DNA of 64,000 bases from assembly GCA_023974075.1 (NCBI GenBank), contig CM043787.1:34381718-34445717 (forward strand). The letters run 5' to 3'. Each line of letters begins with the position of its first letter. Positions within the stretch are counted from its first letter, which is position 1. The notes beneath the pieces were generated by a model, which saw only the letters and a program-made list of their open reading frames with translations, had not been told where the DNA came from and did not search any database. The stretch is from Chaenocephalus aceratus (lineage: Eukaryota > Chordata > Actinopteri > Perciformes > Channichthyidae). Positions 38,501 through 54,800 of the stretch are shown here, piece by piece. Position numbers and translations under genes: made by a program.

Positions 38501-41408
38501 AAAGACACAGATTTGTACAATGCTCGTTAAAAAATATGCTGGACTTTCTACTTCTATTGTGGAAAACCAGATCAATTTCAGGATTATTTTTCTTACGAAA
38601 CCCTTTCTAATGTCTCCTTATCAACGCCCTCCCCCCCCTTGCAACCTTCAATAAAACCTTTTCTATACATTTATGTTAAGTATGTCGAATAATATTGTTT
38701 CCAAGTCTGCAGGCGTATTAACAATTCCCCTCCTTCCTCTTCTTTCTGCTCTCTTAACCTTTCTATCTTCCTAGCGCTCACCCTCCTGCCTTCCTCCGTG
38801 CTGCATCCCCATACATTCAGCTGTTGCAAAAACACAGCACCTGCTTTAATGAAGGGAAGGAACCCATTTCTATGCAGAAGCTCTCTCCTTTTGTCAGTGC
38901 TGTCTCAGCTAGGTGTAGAAGGAGTGAGGAGAGAAAAAGAGAGATATCCTCATGGCTATGACATTTATACATATTTCATACGAAGCAATACAAATGATCC
39001 TTTGAATTACTAATCATGCAGGATGGTTAAATTGCAGCTATGGCCAACCTGAGCGTCTTCCATTAAGATTTTTGTATTTTACTTATAATTACTTTTACTG
39101 TTATTTTGTATGTTCTTCTCTCATAATATATACTTATGATAATGTACTGTATAATCACAAAACGTTGCTCCACATTTTAGCTGCGGTGCGGGGAGAATAT
39201 GACATTTACATATGTCTGAATGCCTGTACATGTATATATACTGTATGTGTCATATTGAGATAAATAAAAAAACAGCAAAATAATGAAGGCATCTTTCAAA
39301 AGATGACAAGCTGAATACATATGCATTTAACAAAGGCTTCTGATGTACCTCTAAATTATTTTAATGAATACTGAGGAGCTGTGGAACAAGAAAGAGAAAA
39401 TAAGATTGACAGTGGCTTTAAAAAGGAGGAAGCCTTTTTTCTGTGTTCGCTAATGCTGTCTGTCTGACAGTGACTGTCATTTGTAAGGAACAATGTTGTG
39501 CTCTGTTCCAACAGCTACATGACAACGATGAGAAGAAATACTTCAATAGTAGTTCTAATGATGGACCTTAGAAACAGCTCAGCCTCAGACAGTGGGAGAC
39601 CGAACACCTTTCAGATACATAACAGGTTGGCCGAGACGCTCAGACACCATTTTTTAACATGCACACTTTTTTGTGTGCCTACTGTAGAAACATCTTCAGA
39701 CAATCACTCGCCCAAACAAGCGCTCCTCTGTTTACCGAATGCATTGTGAGGTCTCCCTGGCTTTTTTCGTTACAAGATGGTTTTCTGCGCTTGCTTTGAA
39801 TGGACATTGTATTCATCAATCACAAAAAGTTTGAAGTACAAAAAGAGACCCTTCCATTAAACTACAGCTGTCTACCTTTCGCTGACAACACTGCCTTGAA
39901 CCCACCACCCCAACATACCCACCCTACTTTTCACTGACATCAAACAGAAGCTCAGACCTGGTTCCCTAATGCACATTCTATTTTTAACTAAGCATTTCTA
40001 ATAAGCTGCTGGGAAGCTGTACATTTTTCATATGCAAGCATATCTTTCCTTTGTGAAAACACAGAAACACACTTATTTGGTGATTAGCGACTGACAGAGG
40101 GGAGGAAAGGAACTGAATATGCTTGTATCAAATTGCATGCCTTTCAAAAAGGAGGAATCCTAATGCGAGGAGTCGTCTTCCTGTGCACCACAGGTATGAG
40201 TGAATTATTAATCGGCCAGCTCATTTTAATGCTTTTTAAAGTGCTTTATTTTGATGTGCTAAAACATACTTTTAGCCATATTCAGTCAGGCATGCATATC
40301 ATTATTTCTTCCATCAAAGAAGAGTGTCGCCCTTTCAAAGAGCACAAACAACTCAGCCTCATTTAAAATAGAAGTTCGAATATCAAAGACATTTTACAAA
40401 GGCTGGGCTTCAAACACTGTGATGAAGTTTTTTTCCTACACTTTATAAAAAACTTAGGTATGCAAAAGGTTCGAATTGTTTTCCAGCTCTTAACCTGACT
40501 AATGTAAATCAAAAACATCCTGGAGTAACACAAGAAGTTAGACAAGTGAGAAGCATCAATCCATGCCTGTTACTGTTCAGTGTCATCATTATCAAAATCT
40601 CTTCTATTGAACAAGAGATGTCTTAACTACAAACATTGTTTTTCTAACAAAGGTGTATAAAGTGAATTCCGTTTTAAAAAGAAAAATTTAACTTTAATAA
40701 AATAGGTTCTCAACTGCTTTCGATATAATAAGATGCAGTGTTACACATACACTGTATATGGAATGTATGTAGGGCCTTCAAGTTATCCCGACAAACAGAG
40801 AAGAAAAAAATCCATGCATGCTGATCCATTCAAAGTTGTTATGAATACTTCTAAAATAAGACCTTTACCGTTGGCCAGATATAGTTTAGGCCTTAAGCTC
40901 CACCCCTCACCCTAAGCCCAACCCCCTGCTTAGGGCTGACCACCTACACCTGTCAATATAAAAGCCCAAAGATAAAACCATCCTGATCTAATAACACAGG
41001 TTAGTGTTGTTTGTCTCCTGTTGTGTGCGTGTAGTTGCTATCACATGTGTGTACACACTGGACATGGGCCCAGCTGGAATTACACATACAGGCCCATCTC
41101 TTCCCATCACCTATTGAGCAAAGAGAAAACACTGGTCACATGTCACCTGAACATGTTATCTAATTTGATATTTTATCCTAACTGTTCCTGATGGGATTTA
41201 TTGCTTGCAAAAAGTGCAACCTTTGAAAGCTAGAATTGCATTTAGGGAGGTCTTTGTTTAGAGAGAGTGTGCAATGTCTTAAATAGACTTTGAATATGTT
41301 TTGTTAAAATAGGTTTGTTTTAATTAGACAAAAGGCCTGTTGTTCAGCGCCATTCAGGTGCAGCGCCACATGTTTGCTAAATGAGTGTGGTGTAAATATT
41401 GGCCTTAC
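32518..41408 (-). other. zfhx3: zfhx3 intron, 8.9 kb, no gene seen
   Basis: Bounded by donor ACAG/GTAAGG (41409/41408) and the GTGCAG acceptor at 32518-32519. It is mostly unique AT-rich sequence without coding features. Stretches near 34060-34270, 35860-36420 and 39960-40360 are long, non-repetitive and of the composition often seen in developmental enhancers. Conservation could not be tested. No clear transposon copy was recognised. Confidence 0.8.
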
Positions 41409-41516
41409 CTGTCCCTTTGGTGAGCTCCTTCTCCCCCCCACTTTCTCTGTCTTTGGTTTGGTCCTCCTGGTCTGTGGTGGTCTCACTAGCAGCCTCCACA
41501 TCCTCACTCAGCTCTC
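41409..41516 (-). CDS. zfhx3: zfhx3 exon (acidic linker), most 5' exon in the window
   Basis: A 108-base exon after CCCTCCCCCTTCAG, with donor ACAG/GTAAGG. It starts with the last two bases of a codon, then reads ELSEDVEAASETTTDQEDQT and KDRESGGEKELTKGT plus one base. Human ZFHX3 has [20 protein letters not shown] and EKELTDS here, which supports the assignment despite weak overall conservation. The other frames hold stops. Its upstream partner should end in phase 1 and encode the GQIFTIRRCPSTDP-like end of the previous finger exon. I did not find that in the remaining 22.5 kb. Confidence 0.85.
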
Positions 41517-44500
41517 CTGAAGGGGGAGGGAGGATGGGATATGTAAATTACCACGCGATCAGAATTGGTGGAAGCACTTAAAGGGACGGCAGCGTTTTTT
41601 TCTATAGGAGCTGGCAACAATTACATATGCTGACACACAGTTGCAAGGCTAGCAGACAAAGAGGGCAGAATCTGCTTTCTGCTCTCTGTCCTGTGCTGTC
41701 TGATCATCACTGTGAAATTTGTTTTGACAAGTATTTTAAAATCAGAGTTGAGTAACAGTGAAGGATTAAAGGCACAGATTTATTCATACTATTAATATTA
41801 TTATTAAAAATGATTATAAATATTTAAGTTGTTTTGTAATTTGTATTATTATATTTATATTTGTATTGCATTGAGAGCTTACTTATTATATTTCTCAATG
41901 TTTCAAGACCATGACAAATATGGTTCCCTCTGTTTAATGTGGTCATAAAACTGCGGAAAAAAGAACACATGTGTCCTGAAGTGGGCAGATGGAAAAATAA
42001 TTGAGTGAGCGCTATCCTTCAAAAGGAAGACCTCAACGTAGAAAAGCCCCCGTTTTCTTTCTCACACATGAACATACACATATATTACTGGGCCCTTCTG
42101 CAATGCAAGGCTCATGTCACTTCTTTTATCCTACTATTGCAACAACAGCAACAGAAATCATAAATATTAAAAACTTTCAGAGCCTCAATTCATTTTATTT
42201 TTATGCCAAGTCAAAGGCACAAATCCCCTGTAACCGCCTTAAAAGCCTCAGCTCGATATAGCAGGCCATTTAGGAGCATTGAAGTCCAAACAATAGATAT
42301 CCGATAACGCCATTTGTAAGTAACACACAGAGGAAAAGATAGCAAAGACAGATAATAAAAAGGGCATCAATCTTGTTTATTTCCCTCCAGTGCCCCCTGA
42401 ACATCCCCTTTGCCCGTTAAGTTTGTTTAAAAGCAGTGGGACTTGCATGCAATAGCATTGATTTGACAACAGTAAACTAGGCCGCAGTCAATAGGTCCTA
42501 TCAGTTATTACACACGTCAGCTAATTCTCAGCAAATGTACTTAAATGCTCTTTTGAAAATGCTTTCATGCTCAGGTCTCTACTCTATGAGCTATTGATAT
42601 ATTGACAATGCTACAACAGCAACTGAAATATCCTGTTCAAGTATTCAGCCCTGCAGTCATCACGCATCCAATCTTAGCTCACCACATGACTACCCACAGC
42701 CAAAACCACTTTTATGGCGATACATTATCCCCAACACTCACTGTTTATCATGTCAGTTGTGATACATTGCGTACACTGTACACAGAGTTGACATCGTGTT
42801 TGTTCTCTAACTCCGGTTTGTGTCATTATCACGGATACACTTTGAAGACTCTTACATTTCTGAACCACACTGCTCTTTTCACAGTCCCTTTCCTGATGAC
42901 AAGTCTTACTCATAGATACAATATTCAGATGTTTTTCTCTTCATAAGTAAATGCATTATGCAAACAAGTCATGTTTATAAAAGAAAAATACATTAAAGGA
43001 AATAACAGTTTTTTAACTTGACATTTCATTCTCTATTGTGTATGTTAAATACATTCAACTGTCTTTTTTGTGTATGCAAAAAAAAAGGTGTGTATTTAGG
43101 AATATGTACAACATGTTCTGCTATTTTTAAGGCAAATACAAAACTGGCTGGCTGTTTAAAGGTTGAATAAATACACACTGGCTACAGAATAATGTAATTG
43201 TATTATCAATTTGTATACATATGGGGTTATCCAGTTAAAAAACTAATAAAATCGAAGTTGTGGAAAACACCTTTGTATTACCGCCAGGAAAAGAGCAATA
43301 TCTTCCATTTCCAGCTTGCTGACAGGAATGCTGTAGCACACAGCTTTGTGTGAGTGATTGGTGAATGCTTTGTGTTGTTACACATTATAGCTAAAGGCCG
43401 ATCCTATGATCCAATGATCGTGTGTTCAAATAAAGATATTTAAAAGGGATGACTGACTCCTTGTATAAAAGCATATTTAAGTGTTCCCTCGATCCCACAC
43501 ACATGAATACATTTTATTATTTTATTTTTAATCATGTTTCTATTATGTTTCCAAGGAAACTCATGAATTCCATCCAGTGCGGCCTATGCTGGTGAGGCGG
43601 ATCTGAAACATTCCCAGGAAACCAGAGATCTCCTACCGAGTCCCAAAATCACATCTAACTCCTGCTTGCATACATATTCTCCGTAAGAATTAGGATTCTG
43701 CAGAGCTGCATCGGGGCTCAGATTACAAAATAATCCCCAGGTAAATTTGTTCACCTTTAAAATCAGGGTAAGGTGTCATTTTGTAGCTATGTGACACTTG
43801 CAGTGAGACTAATTCCCTTCCTACACATTATTACTCACTTTGTGCTCATTACTGTGATAGGCAGCCAGCAGTCTGAAGCTATTCAGCGTCCCTGCCGACC
43901 CATAACTTCCTGCACACCAACTGTACATGCTGACATTATATTTTTTCCTCCATGTGCTTTCAAGCTTCTTTATTTAGATGTTTAATCAACGTATATGACA
44001 CTCCTAACACACAGCACACAGAGCCCTGTCCATCATTTATGCAGAAATGCAGACATTTCATTCCAGGAGCAGCATTACATCTTTAAGTGGCAAATAGCTT
44101 CGCCTATTCCTCATCTCATCTCCAACAGTATTACAGCATGATTAAAGCCAGGCCCACCGTAATTAATGAAAGGTCATGAGTGGCCTAAGAGTAGGATGCA
44201 AATTGAAGAGACACTAAAACTGTAGCCACAGATTAACTCTGAAAATAGATGAGGAGAAACACTCAAAGCTATGGCAGCAGGCCATTTCTAACCCAAATCT
44301 GAGAGATGTTAAGGACAATAGCCTGAAGGTTGTCTTCTAATTAATTGTCTTCATTAACCATCCTAATACAATGATATGAAACAGTTCCATTAATCTAATC
44401 ATGCAAGCTGAATAAGCCCTTTGCCGACACAGAGATTACACTCATCTATTCTGAGCGTATACATATCAGCTTTGCTCTGCCAGTCACTCAGTGGGGACAG

Positions 44501-44550
44501 TCCATGGGCTCACTGTTCCAGCATCTCAGACAGACACGTTGCAGACGTTA
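41517..44550 (-). other. zfhx3: zfhx3 upstream intron, proximal part, no gene seen
   Basis: AT-rich intron with no exon signal that fits the zfhx3 phase. 44040-44420 is non-repetitive and includes TAATTAATG and an octamer ATGCAAAT at 44196-44203, so it is an enhancer candidate only. Confidence 0.6.
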
Positions 44551-44602
44551 CACACACACACGCACGCACGCGCATACATACACACACGCACACACGCACG
44601 CA

Positions 44603-44693
<91 letters not shown>

Positions 44694-44695
44694 GC
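44551..44695. repeat. (CA)n / (CGCA)n compound microsatellite
   Basis: About 145 bases alternating (CA)n with (CGCA)n. There are tandem CGCA units at the left end and at about 44594-44621, and one C insertion at 44640. Thr/His and Val/Cys frames are artefacts. Confidence 0.95.
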
Positions 44696-45934
44696 TCAGC
44701 AGCCTTCCCCTCTTGTGTTTTGCCATCGAGTGCAGGAGCTTAATCAGACCCATAGGTGTCACTCTATACAAGCTGGGAGAGAGCGACTTGCTCACACACA
44801 GTAATGAGGTGCGGGGGGGAAGGGGCCGAGTAGCAACAGACAGAAGAACACACGGGGAAGGGGAAAAGGGAAGAAATATGTGGAGACGACAAAAACAGAT
44901 GCTATGCAAGAGGCGTCCGGTGAAGATGAGACACTGAAAATGGCAAGATTACCTTCAGATGAGAGAGAGCAGCCTTCCTTTCCCCTGAAGAGCAGTGATT
45001 ACACTAATGCTAATCAGACTGACAAGCACAAACGGCCTAATAAATAATTGATGGTAACCACTGCACTTTCCAGTATTCCTTCCCAGACTGTAGAGAAGAG
45101 CAGCAGCAAGTAATAATAGTCACTCTAGATATCTTTCACTAGGTCAGGCTCCTCCTCTATCCTCGGCCTCAGCAGAATGCACTGCTATGATGATAACTGC
45201 CTTTCTTAAAGTACAGAATTCCAGTCCTACCTGAGAAGGGTTGCAGTCTTCCTCAAACAGCAGTGTCAGGCTGCTCTTTTCTGTTGCATATACAGTCACC
45301 AACACTGTCTTGTCTGTCTCTCTTGGCTTTTGTATAAGTCCTGAAGAACCAGCGCGGGGGCTGAGCTGAGCTTCTCCCTCTCCCCGGCTCTCGAGTGGGG
45401 CTGAGCTCTGCTTCTCTCTGGGCTCTTGTGTGGAGCTGTGAGTCTAAGCTCTCATTACTCTCATTATGATTATTGAGGCTGTTGTTATCATTTTAACCAG
45501 GTGTCAGAGGACCGCACTGTAAATCAGAGAAGTGTGCTCCCCCCGCCTGCTATATCCAGGGCCGGACAGCTTCCTTTTCTTTAACGCTGCACTGTCGGAT
45601 AAAAAGCAATCTTATTTCACACTTCACAGACTCTATCTTTCTCCCCTACTTTTTCTTTTAAAAATCCCCCTCTTGCTCCCCCCATCATGCCTTGCACCCC
45701 TTCCTAATATCAAAGTTGGCCTGACTCTGGACTAGAGGGTGCAAAATGAAAGTGACAGGAGGGTACCATGGGACAATGAGACACAGGACCCATGCTGAGG
45801 GCTTTCATGCATTGTCCGCTCCTCATATCAGCACCTCTGTACCCCGTACGCAAGACCCCCCTTTTAAAGCAATACACACAGGAAAACACTACCAACCCCT
45901 CGTAACCCTCCCTCCGCACAGACACACATACAAT
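44696..45934 (-). other. zfhx3: zfhx3 upstream intron segment with a GC-richer patch
   Basis: No supported gene. At 45231-45443 the minus strand stays open for 71 codons up to a good donor, CTCAG/GTAGGA, and the patch around 45345-45430 is GC-rich. There is no convincing acceptor and no ATG at its 5' end, and the phase does not fit the next zfhx3 exon, so it is not called an exon. Confidence 0.4.
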
Positions 45935-45943
45935 CACACACGC

Positions 45944-46031
<88 letters not shown>

Positions 46032-46136
46032 ACACACACACACTCACTCACTCACTCACTCACTCACTCACTCACTCACTCACTCACTCACTCACTCACT
46101 CACTCACTCACTCACTCACTCACTCACTCACTCACT
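45935..46136. repeat. Compound microsatellite: (CA)n then 24 units of CACT
   Basis: (CA)n runs from about 45935 with a few G interruptions, and changes at 46041 into exactly 24 perfect CACT units ending at 46136. The tetranucleotide part is uninterrupted, which suggests recent growth. A long Thr/His then Leu/Thr/His/Ser frame over it is not a gene. Confidence 0.97.
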
Positions 46137-51072
<4,936 letters not shown>

Positions 51073-51136
51073 TACATTACATTACATTACATTGCATTTA
51101 AATGACGCTTTTATCCAAAGCGACTTACAATAAGTA
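51073..51136 (-). mobile_element. 3' end of a teleost SINE or L2-type element with (TGTAA)n tail
   Basis: On the minus strand this reads TTGTAAGTCGCTTTGGATAA, then AAGCGTC, a diverged part and a (TGTAA)n tail. This is the 3' terminal sequence shared by many fish SINEs (V-SINE type) and their partner L2 LINEs. Only the last 60 or so bases are present, so which one inserted cannot be told. Confidence 0.7.
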
Positions 51137-51589
51137 ATGCATATAATGAAATGTTGTCTCAAAAGGCTAATGACATAGTCTCATCTCGTGCAATTAGCTG
51201 ATCCTTTATTCACTTCTTGCAATGTATTAATTTATTATCACATAATTCTGGCAGAATTATTTATTTATTTGATTATGCGCACACCTTACAGCCTTAATTA
51301 CAAAATAGACTCAGAGCCAGATGATGGGATGCAATGGATCAACTCAACCATCATTTCAACTAGTTATCCTTCTTATGTCAGTGGTACATCCCATCTGTAT
51401 TCATCTGAGTTTAATCATTAGGCCAAATTGCTTTAGGCTTTCAATTTTTACCTGAAATATAAAAATGCCTCATAAGGACACTCAACAGAGCACCCTGCAT
51501 GACAGCTCTCTCTTGCTTTAAAGTTTATGTATCTCTTTCTAACAACACTTTGATTATACGATAAGATACCTCCATCTAAATAACATTGA

Positions 51590-51838
51590 CCACATGTGCA
51601 TGTTATAGTATGTCTATTTTATTTATATGTATAGTAAGTCTTTATATTTTAAACGCACACTTTATCTTTAATTTTATCAGCACCACGTCACTATTATTTA
51701 TTTATATGTACAATTTTAGCACGTTTTTATATTGTCCTGTTCCTGTAAGCCAGTACAACGAAATTTCATTTGAATAGTACACTCTGTGTCTTGTTGAAAT
51801 GACAATAAAGTATGTCTATGTCAATGTCTATGTCTATT
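51590..51838 (+). mobile_element. Probable LINE 3' end with (TATGTC)n tail
   Basis: AT-rich sequence leads to ACGAAATTTCATTTG, then GAAATGACAATAAAG and a short tandem TATGTC tail ending near 51838. The ACAATAAAG plus microsatellite end is typical of 5'-truncated fish non-LTR elements. No coding part remains and the left edge is a guess. Confidence 0.5.
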
Positions 51839-54800
51839 ACAGGTATGTAAGCAAACCTGGTTGTGCCTGTTTCTTCAAAACATGTTATAATACTGTGAAA
51901 GTGGGCTGAAAGCTCGGAGAGAGCTGGAACCACGTTGCCCGCTGCGCTGCTCTCCAGAGAAAGAGACTTTTGGAGTGATTACAGTCAAACTCTGCTACTC
52001 AGTTATCTTTGGCTCAGCCACAGGAGAGGGAGAGGAGAGACAGGCAAGGAAAAAAATGGAACTGATGATGTGGCTAAAACATGGGCCGCCTAGTCGTAAT
52101 TTACCAAAATGATTATTACGTCATGTAACGTTTACCACAAAAGAAAAGAAAAGAAAAAGAAAATCCAGGACCCTCCAGTAGTAATCAACAAAAGATCATA
52201 GGATGGGCACCGAGACTGCCTGATGTCCACTAGCTGCAATACAACCATTAACAACAAAGTACATTCTTCCCAAACACTGTCAAGACCAGCTCTGTAGGCG
52301 AAGAGATATTATTAGAAAACATTTCAAATGCCCTTGGATTCCGAAGCGGAGGCCAATTAAATGGCTTTGCAGCATCCATTTTGTGCCAAGAGAACAGGTA
52401 TAAGCAGGAGGGGGGGAGGGGGGGAGGGGGATGATTTGATGGCAGCAGGGGAGGCAGAGGGGAGAGCGCACTGGCAGGTATGGGTTATACCTGATCAGCA
52501 GACTGCACTTAATATGGTTTTAATTTATGCACATTGCTGAAACATTATGATGACACAACATCACATAATTGAAGGTAGCTTTAACTTTTACAGGAAACAG
52601 TTATGTTAATGTTCTAAAGATCACATCTGCAGCAATGTAAAACGTAAGGTTTTTCTTCCTGCCTTCTCATCGGTTCAGTGCTGACTGTGCATGTAGGCAC
52701 ATGTAAATGAGCAGGTTGGTCAGAGTGGTGGAGTCCGTAGATCTCTAAGGCACAGTCAGGGATTAGCAACACCCTGCCCTATGGAGAACAAGCTTGCTGC
52801 TAAATTGGCACTGTGCTACAGTATACCATATCTTGCATTTCTATTGTATGCATGTCTATGGTTGTTAGTGTTGCTGTTGTTATTATAATGAATGCCGTTA
52901 TTGTCCTTGCTGCAGAAGACTCGTCTCACTCATTAGCTGGAGGTTGGTGAGTTAGGGGTGAAAGCCCAGTAAGGTATGAAATTAATTATTCATCTCAGTG
53001 GTTGGTTCTTGGGTGCTGCTATGGTGCCAGAAGCAGGACTCTAACTAGCAGGAGTGTTCCTCTGGAGGACTGATGGAATAAATAATTGAAAAAAAAATGT
53101 TATGCCATGGGTGTCAGTTACCAGGAGAAAGCAAACACTAATCACCAAACTAATCATTTAAACAAGCTGCCTACAACAATAGAGCTCTCTGAGGATTCAC
53201 AGTTCTTCCCCTGTGTACTGATCCAACATCCTAAAGCTCCATCATGTCCTCTGTCTAGTTCCTGCTTCTGGCTCATGAATTGGCCCAGATACAGCCCCCT
53301 CCTCTCCATTCAGCCATGGCTTCTGCTAGCTCCAGCCAGGACCAGTGGCCTCCTGAGAAGGCTGTGATAAGAATTCATTTCTTCCTATTATGTGCTCTTG
53401 TCCACTGCCTCAGTTCATCAGTTCAGCGCAACCAAGTCAATGAAAGGGCCTGTAATGAAGCAATCAGATGCAGCCTGGTTCTCTGGGCCCAGCACTCCAT
53501 TCTACCCTCCCAGACCCTAGCTCCCAGTGCAGGGTGTGCGTTGAAGTGGGGGGTGGTGGTGAGGGGGAGAATGGACACAGTCTGCACGGCATTAATTCAA
53601 GACCTTGCCTTTCATAGACTGGAGGATAAGCTGCTCTCACATGTGCTTCTCACCAGGTCTGCTGTCTCCTGTGGATTCATAGAATCATCCAGTTTAAGAG
53701 AGCCCCATTAGTTTAACTAGGCTTCAACACTACAACTAAACCAGCCAGACAGGTGTCTGTTGGATTCCATGCTCATGTTACAAGTGAAGGTGGTTTGATG
53801 GAGCTCTTTAACCTTTTCGCTCCATTGTCTCCACTGCCATCTCGTCTCTCCTGCCTCTGCCTCTTACATCTCTTCAACATGTGGAAACTATTATGAGGAG
53901 TTTGGGAGAGGAATGTATGTGTTGAATCTTAATCGGTGCTTTAAAGTAGAGGATTCTTGGTCTCCGTTGTCTTTTAATGCTGCGAAAGTTTCAATTCGAA
54001 TTAAAAAGGGCCTTTTTGATCTACCTAATATTGTTTTCTCTCCCTTCAGGGGCTGCAAAATACTGTTATCTTTGATCAGCCTCCCTTCTTTTTCTTCTCT
54101 TAGACACACACATTTACAGTGCAAACACACGTGGTAGTTGTATTTTATGGTCTGTGTTACAGAGTGGTCAGGGTTCATTGCTAGGGTGCCAAGGCACAAA
54201 ATAACAGTACTTAAAAAGGGGATTAAGGGTTGATACAGAGCAACAATGATGCTTACCATTCACTAACACACCTAATGCAGAGAGAAACTTGGACTCTATA
54301 ATACTTAAAACATAAGGGTTTTCCCAACTCCCATATTTCCGCTTCCTCCTCTCAATCTTTTCCTACTTTTCTACCCTCTGTAGTTCACCTGCTGCCAGTT
54401 TTGGCAGAAAGACCCTGCGGCTGGATTCTACCTGACAAGAGCTCCTTAACAAGCAGCAGTCATTAACCTCCGGAGCAGGCAGCTGCCATGTGATGTAGTG
54501 CACTCGGCATGCTGCAGAAGGGCCCTATTGATCCAAGACATACTTGGTGCCTTCCTGGATGTTTATAATCAATATGCAAATGGCCCGCGGCATTGATTCA
54601 ATATTAATTTTCAATTAGGGAATTCTCGGGGGTCCTGAGGGGTCAATACAGAACTATTCAGAGCAAAGGCTTGAGCAAGTTGCAGGCATTGACGTTCCTC
54701 TACCCAAGACAACTTACTTACTGTTTATTTAGCCTGCCCTCCTGTAAGTCCCGATTAAGGCTCCGGATAATAGGCTGAGAGACAGATGGGCCTTTCTGCA

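Larger units (their letters stand above)
18378..41516 (-). other. zfhx3: zfhx3 gene, 3' part (six coding exons); gene continues past the right edge
   Basis: The gene encodes zinc finger homeobox 3 (ATBF1), a nuclear transcription factor that regulates neuronal and muscle differentiation and circadian genes in vertebrates. The join is 41516-41409, 32517-32381, 31823-31623, 26456-26333, 26153-20541, 20095-18378. All introns are GT-AG and phases match (1, 0, 0, 1, 1 between successive exons), giving about 2,630 codons ending in TAA. Human ZFHX3 is about 3,700 residues, so about 1,100 N-terminal residues lie upstream. ZFHX3 rather than ZFHX4 is favoured by the C-terminal SVGTDSIRL, by PKASQTPVP after the Gln-rich stretch, by [20 protein letters not shown], and by the [21 protein letters not shown] linker. 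The a/b teleost paralogue is not resolved. Its ATG, promoter and first fingers are not in the window. Confidence 0.9.

Noticed and set aside
18378..41516. ZFHX4 instead of ZFHX3
   Set aside because: Homeodomains are too alike to decide, but the C-terminal ending, the PKASQTPVP linker and the Gln-rich AQAQAQ block match ZFHX3 as I remember it. A tree with both paralogues would settle it.
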